A DNA stretch of 64,000 nt from positions 124,001 through 188,000 of the forward strand of contig NZ_VOLT01000003.1 in assembly GCF_007954275.1 (NCBI RefSeq), in the 5' to 3' direction. This document shows positions 8,789-17,465 of this stretch, piece by piece. Under the pieces are notes generated by a model. It did no database searches and had not been told where the DNA came from. It saw only the letters and a program-made list of their open reading frames with translations. Source of the DNA: Colwellia demingiae. GTDB lineage: Bacteria; Pseudomonadota; Gammaproteobacteria; Enterobacterales; Alteromonadaceae. The position numbers and the translations under genes are program-made. Positions within the stretch are counted from its first letter, which is position 1; the number at the start of each line of letters is the position of its first letter.

Positions 8789-10282
8789 TTATCTAATTTG
8801 TAAAATAGTTTGGTTCAGCTGGTTATCAACTTCTAAAGCTCTCGAGTTAGCTTGGAAATTTCGTTGTGCTGAAATCAAGTCAATTAACTCTGTGGTTAAG
8901 TTCACATTTGATTGCTCTAATGCAGAAGAGTTAATGGTACCAAAAGTACCTGATCCTGCTTCACCCGCAAGGGCTTCCCCTGACACAATACTTTCTTTCC
9001 AGTTGGTGCTACCTGTTTGTGATAAACCTTGTTCGTTGGCAAAATTCACCATGGCAATACGCGCTAAGGGTTGAGAAGTACCATTACTATAAGTAGCTCT
9101 TACTAAGCCATCAACGCCAATGTCAATACCTGTTAATCGTCCCACTGCTAAACCATCTTGATTTAAGGCTGTTACTTCAAAATTTGAAGCAAACTGTGTA
9201 GGCTCGTTCGGGTTCGGTGCTGCACTATCTAAATTAAAATCAATTTTAACCGTTTGAGTTGGGTCAGCACCATTAGGTAAGTGGTTAGAAAAATCGACAG
9301 TTCGGATACCACCATTAGTTGGCGATGGTGACTGAGAAATAAAATCACCAGACGAGTTATACGTTAATCGCGCCCCTTTTGTTCCTGTACCACTTTCAGG
9401 TGTTGTTGCTGAAATTGCAGTGGCCAATGCCGTTTTTGTTGCATTAAGAGTCGCTAAATCAGCTGCAGAGGGAGCAGCTATTAAATCGTATGCCGCTTGT
9501 GCTGTTGCGACATCACCGGTTCTAGTAATAACTAAAGCATCTGCTGGTGTCTGCACAGCAGGGTTATCATCTAAGTCGATAGGTTTACCATCAACAGAAG
9601 CAAACATCATCCATTGGTTAGGCGCGACTGCAGGGTCATCTTTAACAAAGAAGTAAGTCATAATATGACTATCACCTAATGAATCAAAAATAGTTACTGA
9701 GGTCGAGTTATTAAAGGTTAGTGGATCTTCTGGGTCGAAATTCGCGGGTGCGCTAGTAATATAGCTATCACCTGCCGGTAAATTCATTCGAACATCAACT
9801 TCACTGGTTTTCGTAGGTGCGCCCGATGCAGTTGGTATACGAATAGGTTCTGCAGTACTTAAACTTACTGAAGCTGATGAACCATCAGGGTTGACAGGAA
9901 AACCTAAAAGATGACCACCTTGCGAGTTAACAACAAAGTTATCTGAATTTAACTTAAACTGACCGGCACGTGTATAAGAAGTTTCTAGAGAACCAAGCTC
10001 AGGGACTGTGGCAAAAAAGCCATTACCTGTAATAGCTAAATCAAGTGCATTATTGGTAAATTGAATACTACCTTGAGAGAATTGCTGTGCAACATCCGCC
10101 GTTAAAACACCGTCACCTACTTTAGTTTTACCTGATGCAAGCAGTGATGATGCATAAACATCAACGAATTCAGCACGTGACTCTTTAAAGCCAACCGTAT
10201 TTACGTTAGCAATGTTATTTGATGAAACATCTAAGTCTTTTTGTGCAGCGTTTAATCCGCTTAATGCAATATTAAATGACAT
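8789..10282 (-). CDS. flgE: Flagellar hook protein FlgE
   Basis: FlgE polymerises into the hook. The N-terminus (SFNIALSGLNAAQKDLDVSS, then NNIANVNTVGFKESRAEFVD) and C-terminus (ALEQSNVNLTTELIDLISAQRNFQANSRALE) are diagnostic. At 497 residues it is longer than enteric FlgE (~400). The extra sequence includes an alanine-rich helical insertion around residues 265-300 (LIAAPSAADLATLNATKTAL) in the outer domain, where marine bacteria commonly vary. It follows flgD and ends at a strong terminator. Confidence 0.96.
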   Translation of the reverse strand: MSFNIALSGLNAAQKDLDVSSNNIANVNTVGFKESRAEFVDVYASSLLASGKTKVGDGVLTADVAQQFSQGSIQFTNNALDLAITGNGFFATVPELGSLETSYTRAGQFKLNSDNFVVNSQGGHLLGFPVNPDGSSASVSLSTAEPIRIPTASGAPTKTSEVDVRMNLPAGDSYITSAPANFDPEDPLTFNNSTSVTIFDSLGDSHIMTYFFVKDDPAVAPNQWMMFASVDGKPIDLDDNPAVQTPADALVITRTGDVATAQAAYDLIAAPSAADLATLNATKTALATAISATTPESGTGTKGARLTYNSSGDFISQSPSPTNGGIRTVDFSNHLPNGADPTQTVKIDFNLDSAAPNPNEPTQFASNFEVTALNQDGLAVGRLTGIDIGVDGLVRATYSNGTSQPLARIAMVNFANEQGLSQTGSTNWKESIVSGEALAGEAGSGTFGTINSSALEQSNVNLTTELIDLISAQRNFQANSRALEVDNQLNQTILQIR

Positions 10283-10390
10283 AATTTAATCCTTTTAAAA
10301 TTCGATATTTTGCTTAACACCTGCACTGCTTAATACTTTTGCTGTCAGGTAAAGTTTATAATTTTTGTTTAATTGCTTTTACTATAAGAC

Positions 10391-11083
10391 CTAAGTCTCG
10401 CCATCGGATACTTCAACTACATCTGATAATGCCATAGCGCTGCCACCATTAAGGTTAAGCACTATTTTTCCACCGGTACCTGCTAACGTAACACTGTCAA
10501 CTTTACGGTAGGTTTGGGCTTCTAACTCTGAGGCTTTGCCTTCGACCAAACCAACAATACGAAAACGGTAAGCACCTTCTGCAGCAGGTTCGCCTTTAGC
10601 CGTTTGTCCATCCCAAGTGAAAGTAAAACCGCCTGCTTTAACACTACCAACAGGGACAGTTTGAATAACTTCACCGGCAACGTTTTCAACATAAATATTC
10701 ACATTACTGGCAGGTTTATCAGATACCAACTTACCTTTAACAGCTTCTCCTTCTGCCATACCAAAGACATTATCTTCAACTAAAACACTTCGACCTACGA
10801 GAGAAGATGCCTGTAATGCTTGGCTAGAAGTCATCGACGTAGCAAAGCTGTCAAATGAAGTATTAAGTTTCTGAACACCATCCGTTGTAGAGAAGGCAGT
10901 CATTTGTGAAATCATTTCATTATTATCAACAGGTTTGGTTGGATCCTGGTTAGATAACTCTTTAGTTAATAAAGCAAAAAAGTCAGCTTGTGTAAGCATG
11001 CCTTTATCTTGCTCTGCAACTTTGTATTCTTCTTTCTGCCAACGGATAGCATCTAACGGGCTAGTACCCTTAACTGTTTCCAT
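10391..11083 (-). CDS. flgD: Flagellar hook capping protein FlgD
   Basis: FlgD is the scaffold cap needed to assemble FlgE. The 230-residue product shows the export-region motif QADFFALLTKELSNQDPTKPVDNNEMISQMTAFSTT, then the Ig-like/Tudor C-terminal region with FTWDGQTAKGEPAAEGAYRF. It lies between flgC and flgE on the same strand, with about 50 bases to flgC and 108 bases to flgE. Confidence 0.96.
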   Translation of the reverse strand: METVKGTSPLDAIRWQKEEYKVAEQDKGMLTQADFFALLTKELSNQDPTKPVDNNEMISQMTAFSTTDGVQKLNTSFDSFATSMTSSQALQASSLVGRSVLVEDNVFGMAEGEAVKGKLVSDKPASNVNIYVENVAGEVIQTVPVGSVKAGGFTFTWDGQTAKGEPAAEGAYRFRIVGLVEGKASELEAQTYRKVDSVTLAGTGGKIVLNLNGGSAMALSDVVEVSDGET

Positions 11084-11134
11084 TATCCACTCCTACCTTT
11101 TGCAATAGACTAAATGACATATCAAAATTGCCCA

Positions 11135-11566
11135 CTATCTTTGCCCTAACTGTAATGTTTTATTCAACATATTCTTGGCAGATTCAGCCAACTGCACATT
11201 TGTTTGATATGATCGAGACGCTGAGATCATGTTGGTCATTTCTTCGATGACATTAACGTTCGGTTTGTAAATATAACCTTCTTTATCAGCCATAGGATGA
11301 CTCGGTGCATATTCCACATTCAATGGTTTATCACTTTCAACAATACCCAAAACATTAACACCCACCCCACTACCATCACTTTTCCCCTGCCCTGCGGCAG
11401 CTTCTTGCATGGCAGCGGCAAAAACAGGATGTCTCGCACGGTAAGTTTTATCGGCACTGCTACTAACACTATCAGCGTTGGCAATATTACTCGCGGTAGT
11501 ATTTAGGCGGACTGATTGTGCGCTCATACCACTACCGGTAATATCAAATACGTTAAAAAGACTCAT
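11135..11566 (-). CDS. flgC: Flagellar proximal rod protein FlgC
   Basis: FlgC is a proximal rod subunit. The 143-residue product begins MSLFNVFDITGSGMSAQSVR then LNTTASNIANADSV, and has the conserved C-terminal segment VIEEMTNMISASRSYQTNVQ. It starts only two bases after the flgB stop codon, so the two are almost certainly translationally linked. Confidence 0.97.
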   Translation of the reverse strand: MSLFNVFDITGSGMSAQSVRLNTTASNIANADSVSSSADKTYRARHPVFAAAMQEAAAGQGKSDGSGVGVNVLGIVESDKPLNVEYAPSHPMADKEGYIYKPNVNVIEEMTNMISASRSYQTNVQLAESAKNMLNKTLQLGQR

Positions 11567-11568
11567 AA

Positions 11569-11967
11569 TTATTGACCTCCGCTGATAACTTTCTTCATGG
11601 CTTTAATTTTTCCATTAAGAAACTGAATGCTTGCTTGATATTCCATTGAGTTTTTTAAATACAAGTTTCGTTCCACTTGTACGTCAACCGTATTACCATC
11701 TCCTGTATCAGGGTTATTTGGCACACGATAATCGACGGAATTATTTAACTCTGTTCGTATATCAAAGTGTTTATCATTAGTGCGAGACATACCCATTTTC
11801 TGCTTATTGGCTGCTTGCGCTAGTGCTTGATTAAAGTCTAGCCCTTTAGCTTTGTAGCCTGGGGTATCTGCATTGGCAATATTACTGGCAATAACTTCTG
11901 CACGTTGAGAGCGAATGAGCATGCCCTGTGTATGCAGTTGAAAGCCTTTATCAAAACCTATAGCCAT
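11569..11967 (-). CDS. flgB: Flagellar proximal rod protein FlgB
   Basis: FlgB is the proximal rod subunit that begins rod assembly. I start it at ATG 11967, giving 132 residues beginning MAIGFDKGFQLHTQGMLIRS; the open frame extends four codons further upstream without family support. The rod motif EVIASNIANADTPGYKAKGLDF is clear. It is the first gene of flgBCDE and lies 39-55 bases below a sigma-54 type promoter. Confidence 0.95.
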   Translation of the reverse strand: MAIGFDKGFQLHTQGMLIRSQRAEVIASNIANADTPGYKAKGLDFNQALAQAANKQKMGMSRTNDKHFDIRTELNNSVDYRVPNNPDTGDGNTVDVQVERNLYLKNSMEYQASIQFLNGKIKAMKKVISGGQ

Positions 11968-12005
11968 AATTAGCCTCACAATGATTAACGTTTAGCTAAA
12001 AGGAA

Positions 12006-12022
12006 TACAAAATTTGTGCCAG
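12006..12022 (-). promoter_or_regulatory. Sigma-54 (RpoN) promoter for flgBCDE
   Basis: The minus strand reads CTGGCACAAATTTTGTA, i.e. TGGCAC-N5-TTGTA. It matches the -24 element fully and the -12 element except for one base. Distance and orientation to flgB are the same as for the flgF site. Confidence 0.75.
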
Positions 12023-12119
12023 TTAGTAAATCAATGGAGGATAAAGAGGTAGAGATGGGACTAGAATGAAGAGGCTAACAGCAAGGTAAAATGGCTGTTA
12101 GCGAGGAGTAGTGATTACG

Positions 12120-12950
12120 TTATTTTTTCTGATAAACAATACCAGGATTACAGCGCAGCATTGTAAAATCTTGATTTATTCCGGATAAAGACTCTGAGGC
12201 ACCTAAAAATAAATAGCCATCGCTATTTAGCACGCCATGAATTTGACTAATTATTTGTGTTTTTATCTTTGGGGAGAAATAAATTAATACATTACGACAA
12301 AATACAATATCGAAACGGCCCATTAGGCTATAACTATTGAGTAAATTTAGTGGTCTAAAGCTCACCATTTTCTTTACTTCATCTTTTATCTTCAACATAC
12401 CGTTATCACCCGGTTCAAAGAAGCGTTTTTTTCGCTCCGCAGATAAGCCTAGAGCAAGTGCTAGGCTATCATAGTGACCATACTTGCAATGCTCTAGCAT
12501 AGTCGTTGATATGTCAGTACCAATAACTTGTACACCTCGTGGAAACGCACCTGGATTTTTTTGTTGATATTCCAATACAGCCATAGCAATGGAATATGGT
12601 TCTTGTCCAGAAGAGCTTGCCGCTGACCAAATTTTAACCGGTGTTTTACGATTAGCAAAATCAGGAAGCAATTTGCTTTGAAGTAACTTAAAAGGGTAAT
12701 CATCACGAAACCATAAGGTTTCATTGGTGGTCATAGCATCTATAACCGCGGCACGCATTTGCCGCTCAACGGGAGTTAACGTACGATTGACTAATTCAGT
12801 CAATGAACTGAGCTCAAATTTAGCCATTAATGGCGCTAATCGGCTTTTAACTAAATACTGCTTATTTTCGCCGAGTACTATGCCACATTGCTGCTCTAAG
12901 AAGGTTCTAAATTGGTTGTAACTTTTTTCATCAAGTTCTCTTGCTGACAC
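12120..12950 (-). CDS. cheR: Chemotaxis protein methyltransferase CheR
   Basis: CheR adds methyl groups from S-adenosylmethionine to glutamates of chemoreceptors, in the cytoplasm. The 276-residue product has the N-terminal helical domain (~1-75) and the Rossmann domain with VKIWSAASSSGQEPYSIAM (SAM-binding), QVIGTDIS, and FDIVFCRNVLIYF. The start is a GTG at 12950 with AGGAAG six bases ahead; no better ATG lies nearby. It follows cheV and precedes flgB, the cheV-cheR-flgB order also seen in Vibrio and Shewanella. Confidence 0.96.
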   Translation of the reverse strand: MSARELDEKSYNQFRTFLEQQCGIVLGENKQYLVKSRLAPLMAKFELSSLTELVNRTLTPVERQMRAAVIDAMTTNETLWFRDDYPFKLLQSKLLPDFANRKTPVKIWSAASSSGQEPYSIAMAVLEYQQKNPGAFPRGVQVIGTDISTTMLEHCKYGHYDSLALALGLSAERKKRFFEPGDNGMLKIKDEVKKMVSFRPLNLLNSYSLMGRFDIVFCRNVLIYFSPKIKTQIISQIHGVLNSDGYLFLGASESLSGINQDFTMLRCNPGIVYQKK

Positions 12951-13034
12951 TATTGCTTCCTACTTATTTCGTATTTTCCTAACCCTCCAGAAACGGAGAG
13001 TCGTCGTTAACTTTCGATAACGACTATTCAGCTA

Positions 13035-13088
13035 TATACCCGTTCCATTTGAATATCCATGATTCAGCTGGAATTAGGAGCGGGTATA
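13035..13088. repeat. 54-bp internally deleted copy of repeat family A
   Basis: This begins TATACCCGTTCCATTTGAA and ends GGAGCGGGTATA. The left ~46 bases match the left end of the family A elements (44432, 55945, 58599), including the ATTCAGCTGGAATTAG segment. A short right terminus follows directly, so the whole centre is missing. It lies immediately past the cheV stop, and its ends could pair as a hairpin. A separate small hairpin (GTCGTTA/TAACGAC) lies at 13003-13024. Confidence 0.7.
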
Positions 13089-13095
13089 GTCAGAG

Positions 13096-14025
13096 TTAAT
13101 CTTCTATTTTTAACCATTTCTTCACAGCAGTTGCGAGCTCATCTGGATGAAATTTAGGAATAAAATCTTCTGCACCAACTTTTTCCACCATCGCATTATT
13201 AAATACACCACTTAAAGAGGTGTGTAAAATAATTGGCATTTTTGACATACGATCATTACCTTTCACCTCTGCGGTTAACGTATAACCATCCATTTCGGGC
13301 ATTTCGATATCAGAGATCATCAACGCCACTTTTTCAGTGATGCTATTTTCACAAGTCGCTTCAATGGCCAATAATTGCTCTAAAGCATCACGACCATTTT
13401 TAGCTAAAACCATATTAATACCTAATGGCTCTAATGCTCTTCTTACTTGATTTCTTGCAACCGTTGAATCATCTGCGATCATCACCAGTTTATCACCTAA
13501 GTTTTCACCGATAGAAACATCAATGATGTCTTCACTTACTTCAGTAGAAACGGGGCTAATTTCATTTAAGATTTTCTCAACATCTAATATTGATACCATC
13601 TGACCATCTATTTCAGTCACGGCAGTTAAGTAACTAGATTTACCAGCACCTTCAGGTGGCGGCATAACATCAGCCCAGCTTAAAGTAACTATACGCTCGA
13701 CTCCAGCAACAAGAAAACCCTGCACACTTCGGTTATATTCAGCAATAATAATATAGCTTTCAGCTGTTTGTTCAATTGCTGGTCCGCCCGTTGATTTACT
13801 TAAATCAATAACAGAAATGGTTTGTCCTCGGATATGTGCTACACCCTTTATAAAGCTATCTTGCTTAGGTAGCATAGTTAACCGCGGACATGGCATAACT
13901 TCACGTACTTTAAAAACATTAATACCAAATCGTTGTCTGCCATTAAGTTTAAAAAGTAACAATTCCAACCTGTTTTCGCCAACAAGTTGTGTACGCTGGT
14001 TTACTGAATCGAGTATGCCTGCCAT
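13096..14025 (-). CDS. cheV: Chemotaxis coupling/response-regulator protein CheV
   Basis: CheV couples receptors to CheA and carries a phosphorylatable receiver. I start it at ATG 14025 (309 residues, MAGILDSVNQRTQLVG) because a GAGGT ribosome site sits just ahead and the 20 upstream codons look unrelated. Residues ~1-165 are the CheW-like domain (RFGINVFKVREVMPCPRLT). Residues ~180-305 are the receiver with the phosphoacceptor aspartate in ISDIEMPEMDGYTL. It is divergent from flgA across a ~207-base gap. Confidence 0.95.
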   Translation of the reverse strand: MAGILDSVNQRTQLVGENRLELLLFKLNGRQRFGINVFKVREVMPCPRLTMLPKQDSFIKGVAHIRGQTISVIDLSKSTGGPAIEQTAESYIIIAEYNRSVQGFLVAGVERIVTLSWADVMPPPEGAGKSSYLTAVTEIDGQMVSILDVEKILNEISPVSTEVSEDIIDVSIGENLGDKLVMIADDSTVARNQVRRALEPLGINMVLAKNGRDALEQLLAIEATCENSITEKVALMISDIEMPEMDGYTLTAEVKGNDRMSKMPIILHTSLSGVFNNAMVEKVGAEDFIPKFHPDELATAVKKWLKIED

Positions 14026-14232
14026 ATGGACCTCATGTAAGACTGCAACAATTATTATGTTTAACCTAATAAACATATAAGGCACAGTTCTTGAATTGTA
14101 TTTAATATATAGAGTTGATAATCACACTAAGCGTCTGAAACTTGACGTATGATAGAACCTTATTTCACACTGCTGACTCAGGTTAAGCATAGACGACTAT
14201 TTGCATTTACTTAACGATAGATAACAAACTAT

Positions 14233-14925
14233 ATGCGCTTTACCAAACTATTTTTAACTTTTATATTCTTATTGCTCATTAAGCAAACAGCTACTGTTGC
14301 AACTGAGCTAGACAGTGCTTTTATTGAGCGTTTTGCAAAAAATTATTTAACAGAGCAATTTCCTTCAACTGAGGAAGAAAAGGTCCGTATTTCAGTCGCT
14401 CATTTAGACCCTCGAATTACGATTAAGCCCTGTAAAATTCCCTTAACTGCAAATATACCTGAAAAGAATGGTGCTATAAATGTAAATGTTAAAATTAGCT
14501 GCGATGAATTAATACAGTGGAAAATATATTTATCGGCAAAAGTTGAAATAACTAAAGCAGTTTTAATCGCAAAAAATACAATTAGTAAAGGAGACAAACT
14601 TGACGAGGGTAATGTTGAGCTTGCTTTTATACCCATTAATAAGATTCGCGGCAACAAACTAACTGATACAAATATTGTTTTTGGCGCTAAAGCGAAAAAG
14701 CGGATTGCTAAAGGTAGAGCCATTAGTAAAAGAAGTATTTGTTTAATCTGTAAAGGTGATGTCGTAACGATTATTGTTTCATCCGACAACTTTAGTATCA
14801 AAACCCAGGGAGTCGCGTTGAGTTCTGGAAATATTAATGAACAAATAAGAGTCAAAAATACTCGCTCAAAGAAAGTAATCACCCCTCGTGTCAAAGGTAT
14901 TAACCAAGTCATAATTAATCTATAA
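14233..14925 (+). CDS. flgA: Flagellar P-ring assembly chaperone FlgA
   Basis: FlgA is the periplasmic chaperone for P-ring formation by FlgI. The 230-residue product has an N-terminal signal peptide (LFLTFIFLLLIKQTATVATE). The C-terminal SAF-like region includes VLIAKNTISKGDKLDEGNVE, RIAKGRAISKRSI and VKGDV-like GDVVTIIV, ending VRVKN-like IRVKNTRSKKVI. It is divergent from cheV and is followed by flgM and flgN, the usual flgA-M-N arm. Confidence 0.93.
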   Translation: MRFTKLFLTFIFLLLIKQTATVATELDSAFIERFAKNYLTEQFPSTEEEKVRISVAHLDPRITIKPCKIPLTANIPEKNGAINVNVKISCDELIQWKIYLSAKVEITKAVLIAKNTISKGDKLDEGNVELAFIPINKIRGNKLTDTNIVFGAKAKKRIAKGRAISKRSICLICKGDVVTIIVSSDNFSIKTQGVALSSGNINEQIRVKNTRSKKVITPRVKGINQVIINL

Positions 14926-15009
14926 TCAAAAGATATGCGAACAGAGTTAACAAATAATGTCATTGTTAACAGACTCAAAATGTTATTTATAATTTAATCT
15001 ATTTTTAAC

Positions 15010-15036
15010 TAAAGTTATTACGCCTATGGCCGATAA
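15010..15036 (+). promoter_or_regulatory. Sigma-28 (FliA) promoter for flgM
   Basis: TAAA (15010-15013), exactly 15 bases, then GCCGATAA (15029-15036). This is a full match to the FliA consensus TAAA-N15-GCCGATAA. It lies 53 bases upstream of the flgM ATG and fits late-class autoregulation of the anti-sigma factor. Confidence 0.92.
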
Positions 15037-15088
15037 CGAGATAATAGAACTCTTTTGAAATATCATTTCATTGTTAAAGGATGAAATT

Positions 15089-15397
15089 ATGGCTATAAAT
15101 ATCAACAACTTGAATGCTAGCAATCAAGTTCAGCAAGCCCAACAAAATAAAGTAAAGCAGCACTCTGCGCAATCGGCATCAAACAATGCTCAAGTAAAAA
15201 GCTCAGGACAAGATTCTGTGTCAATTACGCCGCAAGCAAAGCAGCTTAATGAATTACAAAAAAAAGCGGTGGACGCGCCCGTGATTAACCAAAAGAAGAT
15301 TGATGAGCTGAAAAAAGCAATTAGCTCTGGTGACTATAAAATTAATCCAGAAAAGTTAGCAGCGAGTATTGCTAACTTTGAATTTAAGCTTGTTTAA
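15089..15397 (+). CDS. flgM: Anti-sigma-28 factor FlgM
   Basis: FlgM holds the flagellar sigma factor FliA inactive until it is secreted through the completed hook. I start it at ATG 15089 (102 residues, MAININNLNASNQVQQ) because AAAGGA sits at the right distance; the frame can be opened at a TTG at 15071 without support. The C-terminal sigma-binding part shows DSVSITPQAKQL and ISSGDYKINPEKLAASIANFE, typical of the family. It is led by a perfect FliA promoter. Confidence 0.94.
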   Translation: MAININNLNASNQVQQAQQNKVKQHSAQSASNNAQVKSSGQDSVSITPQAKQLNELQKKAVDAPVINQKKIDELKKAISSGDYKINPEKLAASIANFEFKLV

Positions 15398-15445
15398 CGA
15401 TAGACTGTAAATACATCATTTATAGTAAAATCAAAGGCAAACTTT

Positions 15446-15892
15446 ATGTCCCTAGGGCCAGATTCTCAAGGATTAACCTCCAATGAACTGCTTGTACAAC
15501 AACATCAGCAGTTAACTTCACTTGCCCAGATCATTGCTAACGAAAAGCATATTTTACAGCAGCATGATCCACAAGCGCTGCTAGCCATCAGCCAAGAAAA
15601 AAATACACTGTTAGTTGCCATTCAACAGCTTGACCAAACCATAGGTCAAAACCAGCGCTTTGCTCAAGATAAAGCAGCAGGAAAGTTGACTCAAGAACTT
15701 GCTGAAATAACCGACTTATTAACTCATTGCCAACAGCAAAACTTAATCAACGGACAAATCATTCAACAGTCTCAACTTGCGGTAGAACGCATGAAAACCA
15801 GCTTATTAGAAAATCATAATAAGAATGCAATTACCTATGACAAGAAAGGTAAAAAGAGCGCCGGACTCTCTAGCTTAGGACTAAAAGCTTAG
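15446..15892 (+). CDS. flgN: Flagellar export chaperone FlgN
   Basis: FlgN is a cytoplasmic chaperone for FlgK and FlgL before export. The 148-residue product is almost all helical and glutamine-rich, with LVQQHQQLTSLAQIIANEKHILQ and a conserved middle LLVAIQQLDQT. Assignment rests on position 48 bases after flgM, size and helical character. An intrinsic terminator follows. Confidence 0.88.
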   Translation: MSLGPDSQGLTSNELLVQQHQQLTSLAQIIANEKHILQQHDPQALLAISQEKNTLLVAIQQLDQTIGQNQRFAQDKAAGKLTQELAEITDLLTHCQQQNLINGQIIQQSQLAVERMKTSLLENHNKNAITYDKKGKKSAGLSSLGLKA

Positions 15893-15942
15893 CGTTAAAA
15901 ACTAAATACCTAGAGATAAATATCACTTACTGATTAAGAAAC

Positions 15943-15980
15943 AAAAAAGGCGTTAATCATTTAGATTAACGCCTTTTTTT
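15943..15980. terminator. Bidirectional terminator between flgN and flgP
   Basis: AAAAAAGGCGTTAATC, a five-base loop, then GATTAACGCCTTTTTTT. The A-run on one side and T-run on the other allow it to stop both the flgMN (plus) and flgOP (minus) transcripts. Confidence 0.92.
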
Positions 15981-16003
15981 ATGTCTTTTTTAGCATTCCT
16001 AAA

Positions 16004-16471
16004 TCAAAAGTGTGTCACATCTTTAATTTCTTTTCTATTCTGGTTTGCTTGATAAATATTGTAAACATCTTCAAAATTTAACTGTAGCTCAGTGGTATAA
16101 ACATCACCCACAGGGTAGCTTTTAATAACTTTAGCTCCACGAATAATGCCTTGTACTGAAGCGGTTAATTGCTGATTCTCAATGAGTAAATCGGCCATAG
16201 TTACCTTGCCTGAAACTTGTTGGCCGTAAACTTGCTCAGCTAGCTCCGCATAGGCGGCAATTTTTGACGCTTTAATGGCCATCAGCATCCGCTGAGTTTC
16301 ATGGGTTGATCTTTGCATACTAATGGGGGCAAATCCGGTAGCATAAAGCACAGGAAAAACCTCAGGTTTTACTGTTTCCCACTGTACATGCTTATCGTAA
16401 ATAAGGGAGCAGGCACTGGTCAAAAAAAGTGTGCTAAAAATAAGGATGGATCTAATCAATGAGTTATTCAT
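16004..16471 (-). CDS. flgP: Flagellar outer-membrane lipoprotein FlgP (LPP20 family)
   Basis: FlgP is an outer-membrane lipoprotein needed for motility in Vibrio and Campylobacter, where it contributes to a basal disk. The 155-residue product has a lipoprotein signal with lipobox LTSACS. The mature part has the LPP20-like segment YATGFAPIS..RMLMAIKASKIAAYAELAEQVYGQ, and the GAKVIKSYPVGDVYTTEL motif. It is 84 bases downstream of flgO on the same strand. Confidence 0.88.
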   Translation of the reverse strand: MNNSLIRSILIFSTLFLTSACSLIYDKHVQWETVKPEVFPVLYATGFAPISMQRSTHETQRMLMAIKASKIAAYAELAEQVYGQQVSGKVTMADLLIENQQLTASVQGIIRGAKVIKSYPVGDVYTTELQLNFEDVYNIYQANQNRKEIKDVTHF

Positions 16472-16555
16472 AGATACTCCTTTGATAGTAATCGCTGATA
16501 AAATAGCATTATGATGTCACTCTTATAGATAAAAACTGGAATAGTGAAGTGAATA

Positions 16556-17200
16556 CTAATTTTGTATAATCACAGCACGTTCATCATTATGCAACATAGT
16601 ATTATCGCGAATAATCATACCGTCTTTCATTTTCACTTTTTCACTATGATTCATTTCATCACCCAAAACCCAAGCAGGGATAAATGATTGCGCGGTAGCA
16701 ACGACAACCTTTGATTGAATACCTATCATACGGGCATTGACTATAACCCCATCTTCTTGCTCAACCATAGTGCCAGAGACCACGTAGTCAATTATCTGAC
16801 GTTCAGGTAATTCCTGCCAGTCTCTACTAAAGACATAATCACCTTTTTTAGTTACACGAATATGTCCTGTGGTTTTAAAGTCTATAACGACTAAACCATG
16901 GCGCTGTAGCTCATGCACAAAGCTTTCTGCAAGCTGATTTCCAAGCCAATTAGTTGTTTCAAGATCTTTAAGATCGACAAAGGAAGCTACCGCTACCGGG
17001 GTTTTTGCATTAACAAAGCTACTACTGGTCAGCATTTGATAAGCTAGGCCCTTTACTACATCATTGATGGCATGTCGTGGTAGTTGATAACTATCAATTT
17101 CACCTTTTTCAATATGAGTAGTTTGATAAAAACCCTCATCAGGTTTGGACTCACACGAGAGTAAAGCTGGCAGAATCAATGGTATAAGCCATTTTTTCAT
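16556..17200 (-). CDS. flgO: Flagellar outer-membrane protein FlgO
   Basis: FlgO supports polar flagellar stability and motility in Vibrio. The 214-residue product has a lipoprotein-like signal (LIPLILPALLSCES). The body carries the FlgO/FlgJ-type domain: TPVAVASFVDLKDLETTNWLGNQLAESFVHELQRHGLVVIDFK, and IDYVVSGTMVEQEDGVIVNARMI. It is first of a flgO-flgP pair and divergent from flgT. A possible sigma-54 site lies ~80 bases upstream. Confidence 0.88.
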   Translation of the reverse strand: MKKWLIPLILPALLSCESKPDEGFYQTTHIEKGEIDSYQLPRHAINDVVKGLAYQMLTSSSFVNAKTPVAVASFVDLKDLETTNWLGNQLAESFVHELQRHGLVVIDFKTTGHIRVTKKGDYVFSRDWQELPERQIIDYVVSGTMVEQEDGVIVNARMIGIQSKVVVATAQSFIPAWVLGDEMNHSEKVKMKDGMIIRDNTMLHNDERAVIIQN

Positions 17201-17279
17201 GATATTCCCCTTTAAAACTAAGTACCATATATATAGCCTTAGTCGCAGTATGTTAATTTATACATTCATGTACACAGCA

Positions 17280-17296
17280 ATGCACATTTTAAGCCA
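17280..17296 (-). promoter_or_regulatory. Possible sigma-54 promoter for flgOP
   Basis: The minus strand reads TTGGCTTAAAATGTGCA. The invariant GG and GC dinucleotides are present with the correct spacing, but the -24 element is TGGCTT rather than TGGCAC. It fits the control seen for flgB and flgF and is weaker by sequence. Confidence 0.5.
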
Positions 17297-17465
17297 ATAA
17301 TATCTATAAAAGTAAATCTAATACAATATCAACAAGACGAAGTGATAAGGCATGAAATATGCATCGTATAGTGCATTATAGTTATCACCCCGTATTAATG
17401 AGTGTTAGTCCTTAGTGTTGAACAATTGATATGACTAAAACCAAGTTAGGAAAATAACCAGACTT

